DNA of 64,000 nucleotides from Saccharophagus degradans 2-40 (GTDB lineage: Bacteria > Pseudomonadota > Gammaproteobacteria > Pseudomonadales > Cellvibrionaceae). The notes beneath the pieces are model-generated. The model saw only the letters and a list, made by a program, of their open reading frames with translations, was not told where the DNA came from and did no database searches. The position numbers and the translations under genes are program-made. Positions 1-8,862 of the stretch are shown here, piece by piece (the stretch's first letter is position 1; every line of letters begins with the position of its first letter). Location of the stretch: assembly GCF_000013665.1 (NCBI RefSeq), contig NC_007912.1, forward strand, positions 1,054,001 through 1,118,000, in the 5' to 3' direction.

Positions 1-875
1 GCGTACCAAGACAAGTGTTTTCGCGCAATGCGCACGCCTTGATATTCACCGTAGAACTTGTGTAACTCCCCTAAATGGGCAGTTATTACCTCGTTTAGTT
101 CTATCCACGAGGGTGCCTTTTTCTCGACGGACTCTGTATTGCCACCTTCAAGGGTGTGCGCAATAGACTGTAACAACCATGGGTTGCCCAAAGCAGCGCG
201 ACCTACCATTACCGCTTGGGCGCCGGTGTAGTCGAGCACATGCTTGGCTTTGTCAGTCGAGTCGATATCTCCGTTTGCAATAACCGGGATCGATACGTTT
301 TGAACAATGTCTGCGAGTGTGTCGTACTCCGCTTGGCCCTTGAATCGGCATTCTCGCGTTCTACCGTGTACGGTGAGCGCGGCTATACCTATATTTTCGG
401 CCATGCGGGCGATGGTTACGCCGTTTCTGTTTTCTGGTGACCACCCTGTTCGGGTTTTAAGGGTAACCGGTACATCTACAGCGTTAACCACGGCGGTAAG
501 TATTTCGGCAACACGCTTTTCGTCTTGCAGTAGTGCCGAACCTGCCAGTTTTTTACACACTTTTTTTGCTGGGCAACCCATATTGATATCAACTATCTGG
601 GCGCCCAGTTTTACGCACTCAATCGCTGCTTGGGCCATCATGTCAGGTTCGCTACCCGCTATTTGAACGCTTACAGGTGCAAGTTCGGCACTGTATGTAA
701 GGCGTAAGCGGCTTTTATCTGACTGCCAGAGTCGAGTGTCGCTAGTAACCATTTCCGATGTGGCTAGCCCTACGCCGTAGTGGCGACAGATTTGCCTAAA
801 GGGTAAGTCAGTCACTCCCGCCATTGGCGCCAGCAATACTCGACTGCGCACGGCAAAAGGTCCGATAGAAAACAA
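1..875 (-). CDS. dusB: tRNA-dihydrouridine synthase B (C-terminus cut by window edge)
   Basis: FMN-dependent enzyme that reduces uridines in the D-loop of tRNA. Reading the minus strand gives the DusB pattern: LLAPMAGVTDLPFR near the N-terminus, the DINMGCPAKKV motif holding the catalytic Cys, TLKTRTGW, VHGRTRE and IPVIANGDI. The start is taken as TTG at 875, because no ATG lies between it and the upstream in-frame stop near 938, a GGGGGG stretch sits about 6 nt upstream, and the first residues align with family N-termini. The 3' end lies beyond base 1. The order prmA - extra gene - dusB matches gammaproteobacteria, where fis usually follows; fis would be outside the window. DusA/DusC are less likely given the MGCPAKKV and RTGWSPENRN wording. 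Confidence 0.93.
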   Translation of the reverse strand, partial: MFSIGPFAVRSRVLLAPMAGVTDLPFRQICRHYGVGLATSEMVTSDTRLWQSDKSRLRLTYSAELAPVSVQIAGSEPDMMAQAAIECVKLGAQIVDINMGCPAKKVCKKLAGSALLQDEKRVAEILTAVVNAVDVPVTLKTRTGWSPENRNGVTIARMAENIGIAALTVHGRTRECRFKGQAEYDTLADIVQNVSIPVIANGDIDSTDKAKHVLDYTGAQAVMVGRAALGNPWLLQSIAHTLEGGNTESVEKKAPSWIELNEVITAHLGELHKFYGEYQGVRIARKHLSWY

Positions 876-1054
876 ACGATTCCCCCCAAAGGATGGCTTG
901 TTATGGCTACTTGAGACGCCCCAAGTTGTGTGCGGCTAGGTGCTCCTACACGGTTAGGGTCGTCCCGAAAAAGGGTGGCTATGATACCCGTTGTTGCAAA
1001 GGAAGGGAACTTAGAATTTGAGCAGATTGGTTAAAAAAGTAGCTATTTTTGCAA

Positions 1055-2269
1055 TTAATCTGGGATGGTTATGAAATAACTCACTGCCTCTTCACCTGGA
1101 TCGGCTATTTCTATGGCGATGTGAACCGGTTGCCTAACTGGCATCTGGGTTTTTCCGGTGAGTTCGCCGCCAAGGTATTCTTTGGCAGAAATGCGTCGCG
1201 CAGCAACCGGGTTGTTTTGTAAGTCGGTAAATACTAAGTCCAGCGAGGGGAATGATTGCTGGAAGTTGGCGTTGTTTTGAATAATGGCATCTACTAGTAA
1301 GGCGCCTGCGGCCTCGGGGTGCGAGCGCACCACTAAGTTGGTGGCCTTTATTTTGCTTCGGTCCACCAATGGCGGCAGCGAGCAGCCAATTACCGAACAG
1401 GCTTGGCCGTACATATCTCTGTAGGGTTGCACAGTGCTTAGTTCGTCAAACTTGTACCAAGCTATTTGTGCTACTAGCGCGCAGCTTGCCAGCGCTATAA
1501 GCGGTAGCCAAAGCAGTTTGGATTGGCTCCAGTTGCGGCTAGTTTTATAGGAGAATTCAACGGGCTCGGGTTCTATCGAGTGGATAAACTGATAGTTACC
1601 CGCATCGTTATCTTCGTCATCTAGGTCGTCGTAATGCGCAGTTTGCGCGTAGTGATTGGCCGCTGCATCCTCATCTTCGTCGAGATCGATGGTAAACGTG
1701 GGCTTACGTTTCGCCGGTGGCTCGTCTTCTTCAATTATTTGAAAGGGCGATGTGCGTGCTGGCGGCTGCTCTTTGGGCGTGCTGTTCGACGGCTTATTTT
1801 CGTCGCCGAAGTCGCGCTCGTTGGTCGGGCCCTTGCGAAGTACGTAGTTGTCGCTTTCGTTATTTGAATCGCTGCTGGGGTGGGTGTCGTCTAAGAGGTT
1901 TAGTGCCCAGCTTTCGTCATCGGAGCTTTCTTGATCGTTTTCATCTTGAGCTAGTTCGCGCTCGAAGAGGTTGGTTTCGTGCTGGCCGGCAGACTTGGCG
2001 AAAAAGAAGGTATCTTCAAATTCGCTTTGAGATTCGTCTGTAATTTCGTCCTCGACGCCCATGTCGTCGCTTATCAAGATATCATCTTCATCATCAACGG
2101 GTGCCGCGGGTTTAGGTTCGGGCTTGGGTTGAGAGATAAGGTTTTCTTTCGCGTTAAAAATATTTAAGCATGAGCCACAGCGCACCGCACCTTTTGCCGA
2201 CTTTAAGTGGGCTTCGGTGATGCGAAAGGAGGTTGTGCATTTTGGGCAGCGCGTAATCGCGTCAGACAT
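1055..2269 (-). CDS. Zinc-ribbon (MJ0042-type) and DUF3426 membrane protein
   Basis: 404-residue protein of unknown function. The N-terminus has a zinc ribbon (Cys8-x2-Cys11 and Cys31-x2-Cys34: RCPKC, RCGSC). Next comes a long, very acidic, probably disordered linker (about residues 50-245, rich in D, E and S), one membrane segment at about 251-273, and a C-terminal DUF3426 domain (about 280-404). The topology suggests a cytoplasmic zinc ribbon and a periplasmic DUF3426 domain. It sits between prmA and dusB on the same strand, a position this family often holds in gammaproteobacteria. The function is unknown; the family assignment is confident. Confidence 0.85.
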   Translation of the reverse strand: MSDAITRCPKCTTSFRITEAHLKSAKGAVRCGSCLNIFNAKENLISQPKPEPKPAAPVDDEDDILISDDMGVEDEITDESQSEFEDTFFFAKSAGQHETNLFERELAQDENDQESSDDESWALNLLDDTHPSSDSNNESDNYVLRKGPTNERDFGDENKPSNSTPKEQPPARTSPFQIIEEDEPPAKRKPTFTIDLDEDEDAAANHYAQTAHYDDLDDEDNDAGNYQFIHSIEPEPVEFSYKTSRNWSQSKLLWLPLIALASCALVAQIAWYKFDELSTVQPYRDMYGQACSVIGCSLPPLVDRSKIKATNLVVRSHPEAAGALLVDAIIQNNANFQQSFPSLDLVFTDLQNNPVAARRISAKEYLGGELTGKTQMPVRQPVHIAIEIADPGEEAVSYFITIPD

Positions 2270-2420
2270 GCCTTAACAGTCCTTTTTAGCTGTAATGGTG
2301 GTGGTTCCTTGTGTGCTCATCTTAATTTTTTGTTGCCGCTCTAAATGTAATGGGCGCTAATGTTATTCCGAGTGCCAATGCCAAGTATAGGGGCTGCGCA
2401 CAATTGTTGAAATAACGACG

Positions 2421-3299
2421 CTATTTTTTTATACCTGCTAAACAGATCCACTCGTCTTTTTCGCGCACTTCTGTGAACTCAATCGCGTGTTCATAGGCGC
2501 TAATAATGCTGGTGCGCTGGGTGCCAAGTACGCCAGATAAGCAGATTTTACCGCCACTTTTAACCAGTGCTATAAGTGCGGGGGCAAGCTCTACGAGGGG
2601 GCCGGCAAGAATATTTGCCAATACCATGTCTACCGGCTCTTTCGGTGCGCGCTGTGGCATAAATACTGGGAAAGCTTCTTTGGCTAATCCGTTGCGCACG
2701 GCGTTTTCTTGGGTGGCCAATAGTGCTTGCGGGTCTATATCTACACCCACGGCGCTGTTTGCGCCCATAAGCAGGCCGGCAATACCTAATATACCAGAGC
2801 CGCAACCGTAATCGATAAGCTCTAGGTTTTTCACATCTTGTTGCGCCAGCCACTCTAAACACATAAATGTTGTGGGGTGGGTGCCTGTGCCAAACGCTAG
2901 GCCCGGGTCGAGCAGTAAGTTAATCGCGTTGGGGTCGGGGGGCGAAAGCCAGCTCGGGCAAATCCAAAAGTGCGGCCCACATTGAATGGGGTGATAATTC
3001 TTTATCCACTCGCGCTCCCAGTCTTTATCTTCTAGTACATGCCAGTGGTGGTGGGGTAGCTCTTCACCGTAGTGGTTTTGTACTTTTTGCCAGGTTTCAT
3101 CGGTGCTAATGTCTGCTTCGAACAGCGCGGTAATGCGGGTGTCGCTCCACAATGGTGTTTCGCCTAAGGCAGGCTCAAAGATAGGTTGGTCTGCGTTATC
3201 TTCAAGTGTTACGGCCTGTGCGCCAGCGGCAAGCGCTGCGGATTCTACGGCGGGTGCCTGTTCTGGGGTGACATTAATGCGAAGTTGCAACCAAGGCAT
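2421..3299 (-). CDS. prmA: Ribosomal protein L11 methyltransferase
   Basis: Uses S-adenosylmethionine to trimethylate ribosomal protein L11. At 292 aa it has normal PrmA length. The N-terminal L11-binding part starts MPWLQLRINV. The catalytic Rossmann part shows LDPGLAFGTGTHPTT, then DYGCGSGILGI (SAM-binding motif I), VGVDIDPQAL and VLANILAGPL (the N-x-x-x-x-P-L region of the catalytic loop). It lies downstream of accC in the same direction, but a hairpin with a T-rich tail separates them, so it may have its own promoter. Chromosomal context (acc genes upstream, dusB downstream) supports the call. Confidence 0.97.
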   Translation of the reverse strand: MPWLQLRINVTPEQAPAVESAALAAGAQAVTLEDNADQPIFEPALGETPLWSDTRITALFEADISTDETWQKVQNHYGEELPHHHWHVLEDKDWEREWIKNYHPIQCGPHFWICPSWLSPPDPNAINLLLDPGLAFGTGTHPTTFMCLEWLAQQDVKNLELIDYGCGSGILGIAGLLMGANSAVGVDIDPQALLATQENAVRNGLAKEAFPVFMPQRAPKEPVDMVLANILAGPLVELAPALIALVKSGGKICLSGVLGTQRTSIISAYEHAIEFTEVREKDEWICLAGIKK

Positions 3300-3323
3300 A
3301 AATTGGGTTCTCTGAATAAAATA

Positions 3324-3354
3324 AGCCGCAAGGTGCGTTAGCAGGCTTGCGGCT
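3324..3354 (-). terminator. Hairpin with T-rich tail between accC and prmA
   Basis: AGCCGCAAG (3324-3332) pairs perfectly with CTTGCGGCT (3346-3354) around a 13-nt loop. Read on the minus strand the stem is followed by TTATTTTATT, as in an intrinsic terminator or attenuator after accC. Efficiency cannot be judged by eye. Confidence 0.55.
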
Positions 3355-3410
3355 GGAGCAGAAGCCCGCAGGCTCCGCTTTGTGGTGTGGCTTGGTGTTA
3401 ACTTTAAGTG

Positions 3411-4751
3411 TTACAGCCCAAGCTTTTTCTCTAAGTAGTGAATGTTTACACCGCCTTTGGCGAACTCACTGTCACGGACCAAGTCTTTTTGCAGGTCTGT
3501 GTTGGTTTTAATTCCACCTACCACGAGCTCATCTAAGGCAACACGCATACGACGCAGTGCAATATCACGGGTTTCGCCGTGGGTAATGATTTTGGCAATC
3601 ATTGAATCGTAGTAAGGCGGTACGCTGTAGCCACCGTAAAGGTGAGAATCTACACGTACACCCAAGCCGCCTGGCGCGTGGAATTTTTCCACTTTACCTG
3701 GGCAAGGCATAAAGGTTTTTGGGTCTTCAGCGTTAATGCGGCACTCAAATGCGTGACCGTTAAGCTTAATGTCCGCTTGGGTTACGCTTAATTTGTGGCC
3801 TGCGCACACGCGAATTTGCTCTTTAATAAGGTCGAAACCAGTAATCATTTCTGTTACAGGGTGTTCAACCTGAATACGGGTGTTCATTTCAATGAAATAG
3901 AAGTTGCCGTCTTCGTAAAGGAATTCAAATGTACCGGCACCGCGATAGCCAATTTCGATACAGGCTTTAACGCATGCTGCGTAAACTTCTTCGCGGATGG
4001 CCATATCTATGCCAGGCGCTGGAGCTTCTTCCAATACTTTTTGGTGGCGACGTTGCAGTGAGCAGTCGCGGTCAAAAAAGTGCACGGCGTTGCCTTGGCC
4101 ATCGGACATTACCTGAACTTCCACGTGACGTGGGTTTTGCAGGTATTTCTCCATGTATACGGTGTCGTCGCCAAAGGCTGCGCCCGCTTCTGCTTTGGTT
4201 AGCTGGATGGAGTTCCAAAGTGCGGATTCGGTGTGTACAACACGCATACCGCGACCACCGCCACCGGCAGCAGCTTTAATAATTACAGGGAAGCCAATGC
4301 GGTTGCCAATGCGAATGCATTCTTCGCGGTCGTCGGGCAGGGCGCCCCCAGAGCCGGGTACAGTTGGTACGCCTGCTTTTTTCATGGCTTCAATTGCGCA
4401 CACTTTGTCGCCCATCATGCGAATTACGTCTGGGTCTGGCCCTATAAACGTAAAACCACTTTTTTGCACTTGCTCTGCAAAGTCGGCGTTTTCAGCTAGA
4501 AAACCATAGCCTGGGTGCACGGCAACAGAATCGGTGATTTCCATGGCCGCAATAATAGCGGGGATGTTTAAGTAGCTGGCGGTAGAAGGGTGTGGGCCAA
4601 TGCATACAGATTCATCGGCAAGGCGCACGTGCTTCAGGTCGCGGTCGGCTTTGGAGTATACCGCCACGGTTTTTATATCCAGCTCCTTACATGCACGCAG
4701 AATACGCAGCGCAATTTCGCCGCGGTTTGCGATAAGGACTTTATCGAACAT
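3411..4751 (-). CDS. accC: Acetyl-CoA carboxylase, biotin carboxylase subunit
   Basis: ATP-dependent carboxylation of biotin carried on AccB, the first half-reaction of fatty acid synthesis. It is 446 aa, the standard length. Visible motifs are the N-terminal [17 protein letters not shown], the glycine-rich ATP-grasp loop [48 protein letters not shown], and [16 protein letters not shown] with the catalytic Glu/Asn/Arg set. It lies 20 bp after accB, a tight accBC operon. The ATG at 4751 gives the canonical N-terminus. Confidence 0.98.
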   Translation of the reverse strand: MFDKVLIANRGEIALRILRACKELDIKTVAVYSKADRDLKHVRLADESVCIGPHPSTASYLNIPAIIAAMEITDSVAVHPGYGFLAENADFAEQVQKSGFTFIGPDPDVIRMMGDKVCAIEAMKKAGVPTVPGSGGALPDDREECIRIGNRIGFPVIIKAAAGGGGRGMRVVHTESALWNSIQLTKAEAGAAFGDDTVYMEKYLQNPRHVEVQVMSDGQGNAVHFFDRDCSLQRRHQKVLEEAPAPGIDMAIREEVYAACVKACIEIGYRGAGTFEFLYEDGNFYFIEMNTRIQVEHPVTEMITGFDLIKEQIRVCAGHKLSVTQADIKLNGHAFECRINAEDPKTFMPCPGKVEKFHAPGGLGVRVDSHLYGGYSVPPYYDSMIAKIITHGETRDIALRRMRVALDELVVGGIKTNTDLQKDLVRDSEFAKGGVNIHYLEKKLGL

Positions 4752-4771
4752 AAGTTATATTCCCGAGTCGG

Positions 4772-5227
4772 TTATACGATGGTTACGAGTGGTTGATCGA
4801 ATTCGACAGGCTCGCCATCTTTTACTAGAACGGCTTCAATGGTGCCGGACTTGTCCGCTTCTATTTGGTTCATCATCTTCATGGCTTCGATAATGCAGAT
4901 AACGTCACCTTCTTTAACGCTTTGGCCAACGGTTACGAATGGTGCGGCGCCAGGGCTTGGGCAGCTGTAGTAGGTGCCTACCATTGGCGATTTAACTTCG
5001 TGGCCAGAGCTAGCCGGTGCGGCAGCAGGTTCTGCTGGTGCAGCCGCTGGAGCGGCGGCAACGGGTGCAGCAGCAACTGGTGCAGGTTGTACTGCCGCTG
5101 CAGCTTGTACCACAGTGCGTGAACCGCGGCTGATGCGTACTGATTCTTCGCCTTCACGGATCTCCAATTCTTCTACGTTGGATTCCTCGAGCAGCTCTAT
5201 TAATTTTTTGATTTTGCGAATGTCCAT
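4772..5227 (-). CDS. accB: Acetyl-CoA carboxylase biotin carboxyl carrier protein
   Basis: Carries biotin between biotin carboxylase and carboxyltransferase. 151 aa with three parts: a short N-terminal domain ([17 protein letters not shown]), a flexible Ala/Pro-rich linker (about 40-75), and the C-terminal biotinyl domain with the EAMKM motif, whose Lys is biotinylated. A clear Shine-Dalgarno (GAGAGG) precedes the ATG at 5227. It is first of the accBC pair and 58 bp downstream of aroQ, the usual gammaproteobacterial order. Confidence 0.98.
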   Translation of the reverse strand: MDIRKIKKLIELLEESNVEELEIREGEESVRISRGSRTVVQAAAAVQPAPVAAAPVAAAPAAAPAEPAAAPASSGHEVKSPMVGTYYSCPSPGAAPFVTVGQSVKEGDVICIIEAMKMMNQIEADKSGTIEAVLVKDGEPVEFDQPLVTIV

Positions 5228-5285
5228 TAAACCCTCTCGTTTGCAAGCGCTAACTAATGTAGTTGGTTGATTGTTCGTTTGTTTA

Positions 5286-5726
5286 TTAACTGTCTAGCTT
5301 GGCAAAAGCCGCCTGTAGGGCTAGCTCGTAACTTTGAGCACCAAAGCCACAAATAACGCCTTGTGCCAAGTCAGAAAAATAAGAATGATGCCGGAATGCT
5401 TCGCGAGTATGCACATTGGAAAGGTGGCATTCGATAAATGGAATATCCACCGCGGCAAGTGCGTCGCGCAGCGCAACACTGGTGTGGGTAAAGGCAGCTG
5501 GGTTGATAATAATAAAATTAATACCTTCACCCTTGGCATCGTGAATACGGTTAATTAGCTCGTATTCGGCGTTGCTTTGTAGGGCTTGGAGGTGGTGACC
5601 TTTGGCGATGCACATTTCAGTTAACGTGCTATTGATGTCAGCCAGCGTGGTGGCGCCGTATATTTCTGGCTCGCGGGTGCCCAGTAGGTTGAGGTTGGGG
5701 CCGTGTAATACCAGAATGGTTGCCAT
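5286..5726 (-). CDS. aroQ: Type II 3-dehydroquinate dehydratase
   Basis: Dehydrates 3-dehydroquinate to 3-dehydroshikimate in the shikimate pathway. 146 aa, typical of the dodecameric type II enzymes. It shows [17 protein letters not shown] (with the catalytic Arg/Tyr flexible loop), [40 protein letters not shown] (catalytic His) and [15 protein letters not shown]. The ATG at 5726 has AGGAAAA upstream. It probably heads an aroQ-accB-accC transcript. Confidence 0.97.
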   Translation of the reverse strand: MATILVLHGPNLNLLGTREPEIYGATTLADINSTLTEMCIAKGHHLQALQSNAEYELINRIHDAKGEGINFIIINPAAFTHTSVALRDALAAVDIPFIECHLSNVHTREAFRHHSYFSDLAQGVICGFGAQSYELALQAAFAKLDS

Positions 5727-5881
5727 CGCTTTTTCCTGCCCGTGTTGAAACTGTTAGGATTAGCGAGCCTTGAGTGAATGCTCAATGACTGCATAGCCTG
5801 AGTTGGGTGGCCACCGGCTGTTTTCAGCAATGGCCACCAATGGGTCGGGATTGTGCCTAAAATGAATGGCTATGTCTATGA

Positions 5882-5901
5882 CCCGCTAACAATTTAGCGG
5901 G
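5882..5901. terminator. Hairpin downstream of dsbD
   Basis: CCCGCTAA (5882-5889) and TTAGCGGG (5894-5901) form a perfect 8-bp stem with a CAAT loop, 33 nt past the dsbD stop. There is no real U-tract on either strand, so termination is only a guess. Confidence 0.4.
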
Positions 5902-5934
5902 ATTTCTCTGCAGTTTGCTTAATTTTGCCGAAGT

Positions 5935-7728
5935 TTAAGGCACTGCCTTCTGCATGGCTTCTAAAACGAGCGATTTGGATAGGAACTGAGGTAGTACTAC
6001 AGGCGGCGTATCTGGCGTGGCGGGGTACATTAAATACAGCGGTACGCTGTTGCGACCAAACTGCTCTAAGTATTGGGTGATTGCCTCTTCGCCATTGGTC
6101 CAATCACCTTGCATCATCACTATACCTAATTCTTCTGCCTTGTTCTGTACCTCTTCGGTATTTAGCGCCACAAATTCGTTTACTTTGCAGGTAGTGCACC
6201 AGTCGGCCGTTAAATCTACAAATACAGGGGTGCCTTCTTTTCTATATGCGGCTAAGTCGCGTGCAGAGTAGGGTTCCCATTCGTATTGTGTGGGTGCGGC
6301 AAACCACTTGGCTGCTATCGCAATGCCCAGTGCAATAACTAGACTTGCAATTGCCGTAGCCAGTCTTATGACATTCCATGTTTTACTTTGGGTGGTTTGC
6401 TTAAATAGCCAAAAGCTAAAAGCGATGAGTACGGCGCCCATTACCAGTGCGGCGGCGGCATCGCTGTTTACTTGGTGGCCAAGCACCCACAGCAACCATA
6501 CGCCGGTTAAATAAAGCGGGAAGGCGAAAAATTGTTTGAGGGTATCCATCCATACGCCCGGAGCGGGCAAGCGGTTGGTCAGTTTGGGGTTGTAGCTTAA
6601 TAGCAAGAATGGCAGTGCCATACCAAAGCCTAAGCAGGCGAAAATAATGATGGCTATTGCTGCGTGCTGGGTAATGGCAATACCTAAAGCTGTGGCCATA
6701 AAAGGGCCAGAGCATGGGCTTGCTACAACGGCGGCGAGTACACCGGTAAAAAACGACGATTTAATGCCTTCGCCAGAGGTAAGGTTTTGGCCCATACCCA
6801 TCCAGCCGCCACCCAACTCTACAAAGCCCGATAAAACCAAGCCCATAAAAAAGAACAGGTAAACCATAAAGGCAACGAATACGGGGTTTGTGAGTTGAAA
6901 CCCCCAACCAAGCTGCTCACCCGCTTCGCGAGCGACGAGCATTATTACTGCGAAGCCTACAAATGACAGAACTGCCCCTAGGGTATAAGCCCAGCCGTGC
7001 GCGTGTTGTTTATGAGGCGTGACATGGGAGGAGGCAAAGCTAAGCGCTTTTAATGAAAGCACAGGAAATACGCAGGGCATAAGGTTTAGGATTAAACCGC
7101 CTAAAATTGCGCTTAACATAACAAGGGGTAAAAACGGCGCGGCTTCTGCGTGCTTTGGCGCCAGTGTGGCTTCAGCTGATTCGGGCAGAGTAAGTGTGGT
7201 GAGGGTTGCATCGCTAAAGCTTGCGGCTTCCATTGGCAGTATGGTGCCGTCGGCCTCTACCATAAAATAATGTTTATAAGGGGGGTAGCACAAACCCGCA
7301 TCGGCGCAGCCCTGAGAGGTGATCATTAGCTCGTAAGGGGGGGCTAAATTGGGGAATTCAGCCTGCATAAATGCTCTGTTGTAAAAAACCTCTAGCTCTT
7401 TCTCTAAATACTCATCGTATTTCATTATGCCCGGTTCGATTTGCAGGGCGAGCTTGTAGCCTTCGGTTGCATTGCGGGCCACGGCTTTAAATTGGTGTTG
7501 GTATAAATAGTAACCGTCGGCAGCTTTCCATTCGAGGTTAAGGGCAGTGGTTGTGTCGGTTTGTCTGGTTTGCGGTTGCACTTGGTAGGCGTCGTAAACC
7601 TTTAAAAAGCCGTCGTCCACAGAGGACAAAAAGCCTTGAGCCTGAGTGCTGGCAGCAGAAAGTAGTAATACGCTAACAAAAATGGCGCACACATAGCGGT
7701 ACAAAAGCTTTAATGTCATTATATTCAT
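5935..7728 (-). CDS. dsbD: Thiol:disulfide interchange protein DsbD
   Basis: Inner-membrane reductase that passes electrons from cytoplasmic thioredoxin to periplasmic partners. 597 aa: a signal peptide (about 1-30), a periplasmic N-terminal domain with the Cys pair C141/C147 (SQGCADAGLCYPP), a polytopic middle domain with C219 (NLMPCVFPVLSLKALS) and C339 (VASPCSGPFMA), and a C-terminal thioredoxin-fold domain with C511-T-T-C514. All six redox cysteines of the three-domain cascade are present. The start could be ATG 7728 or the in-frame ATG at 7719; neither has a strong ribosome-binding site. Confidence 0.97.
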   Translation of the reverse strand: MNIMTLKLLYRYVCAIFVSVLLLSAASTQAQGFLSSVDDGFLKVYDAYQVQPQTRQTDTTTALNLEWKAADGYYLYQHQFKAVARNATEGYKLALQIEPGIMKYDEYLEKELEVFYNRAFMQAEFPNLAPPYELMITSQGCADAGLCYPPYKHYFMVEADGTILPMEAASFSDATLTTLTLPESAEATLAPKHAEAAPFLPLVMLSAILGGLILNLMPCVFPVLSLKALSFASSHVTPHKQHAHGWAYTLGAVLSFVGFAVIMLVAREAGEQLGWGFQLTNPVFVAFMVYLFFFMGLVLSGFVELGGGWMGMGQNLTSGEGIKSSFFTGVLAAVVASPCSGPFMATALGIAITQHAAIAIIIFACLGFGMALPFLLLSYNPKLTNRLPAPGVWMDTLKQFFAFPLYLTGVWLLWVLGHQVNSDAAAALVMGAVLIAFSFWLFKQTTQSKTWNVIRLATAIASLVIALGIAIAAKWFAAPTQYEWEPYSARDLAAYRKEGTPVFVDLTADWCTTCKVNEFVALNTEEVQNKAEELGIVMMQGDWTNGEEAITQYLEQFGRNSVPLYLMYPATPDTPPVVLPQFLSKSLVLEAMQKAVP

Positions 7729-7965
7729 TGCCGAAATCGTTCATTTAATGGAAAGCTTTTGAGCCGCTGTGGTCGAAGAGGTTCCACGCTGTTTGGCAGC
7801 TTTCGCGTTTGGTGTCTTAGCGGGCTAGTGTAACTTAGTGTTGTAGATTGGTGCTATTCACCAAAAGGCCTACCGCTATGTGTTTTGTTACGTCTATCTA
7901 GGCCATTTTTTGGCCAGTAGGGTAATGTCTAATTCCATTATTATTAGAGTATAAGGGGGATAAGC

Positions 7966-8730
7966 TTGAACGTGCTTGATGTTCGTGTGATTCGTGTCGC
8001 GAATTTGGCGGTTGTTTTCGCGTTTTTAACCGCGTGTGGCAGTCAGCAGGTAAAGCCCAGCGAGCAGCCAGTTGCTGCGGCCGCGCAAATCTCAAAGCCA
8101 GTAGCGAGTGCCGCGAAAGCTAAAAGTGCCAAAGAGCGCGTCATAGACGAGCTATTGGCTTCTGCTCAGCAAGCATTTAGGGACGATAAGCTAACCACGC
8201 CTAGCCACGATAACGCCTACGACCAATTTCAGTCTGTACTGGCGCTAGACCCCGCAAATTCGAGTGCGCGAGCAGGTGTGCAGGCCATATTAATTAGCTA
8301 TGCGGAGTGGGCGCGCAACGCGATTGCCAGCGGCGATTACGCCGGCGCACAGGGTTATTTAAATCAAGCGCAGCTCTACTTTCCTGCCAACCCGCTATTG
8401 ATGGAGCTGCAGCAAACAATCGCCAAAGCCAAGCAGCAGCGCAAGCAGCAAGAGCAGGTGGTGTTGGCCCAGGAGCCACCCGCAGAGCGCACGGAATTTA
8501 GCTTGCCTGGCTTGGCGCTTAGTAAAAAATCCCCTGCGGTGGCGAGCTACTTGGCTCGTATTGCCGCTCGGGTGAAAGAATCTGGCGAGAGTGTGATGAT
8601 CTACGCCCGCAGCGATGCCGAAGGCCGCTGGATTTATCAACAAATGAACAATGCCACCCAGGGCTACCGCGTACGCGGTGATATTCGTGTTGCAAGCGCC
8701 CCTAAAATTGTGTTGCTGCCACCACTATAA
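7966..8730 (+). CDS. Predicted lipoprotein with TPR-like helical repeat
   Basis: 254 aa, not a family I recognise by name. A signal peptide ends in a lipobox-like FLTAC (Cys at about residue 25), so it is likely a lipoprotein. Residues about 60-150 look like helix-turn-helix TPR repeats (YDQFQSVLALDPANSSARAG, GDYAGAQGYLNQAQLYFPANP). A Lys/Gln-rich stretch follows, then a short C-terminal domain ending in RGDIRVASAPKIVLLPPL. The start is TTG at 7966, with AGGGGG about 9 nt upstream and no better start nearby. It is divergent from dsbD and 132 bp upstream of a LapD-like gene. A scaffold role is possible but unproven. Confidence 0.75.
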   Translation: MNVLDVRVIRVANLAVVFAFLTACGSQQVKPSEQPVAAAAQISKPVASAAKAKSAKERVIDELLASAQQAFRDDKLTTPSHDNAYDQFQSVLALDPANSSARAGVQAILISYAEWARNAIASGDYAGAQGYLNQAQLYFPANPLLMELQQTIAKAKQQRKQQEQVVLAQEPPAERTEFSLPGLALSKKSPAVASYLARIAARVKESGESVMIYARSDAEGRWIYQQMNNATQGYRVRGDIRVASAPKIVLLPPL

Positions 8731-8862
8731 TTAGCTTTTTACCATTAAGCGTGGCCGCGGCGGTGTTTAAAACGGCGAACAGGATTCGCCTGACTATACT
8801 TAAGGGTAAGTGCCGCGTTGGTTGCGCGGCGGGCTTAAATTACCAATAAGGGTTCCTGTTCT

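Noticed and set aside
4974-5270. Ala-rich plus-strand frame opposite accB
   Set aside because: It is the antisense of the Ala/Pro linker of AccB.
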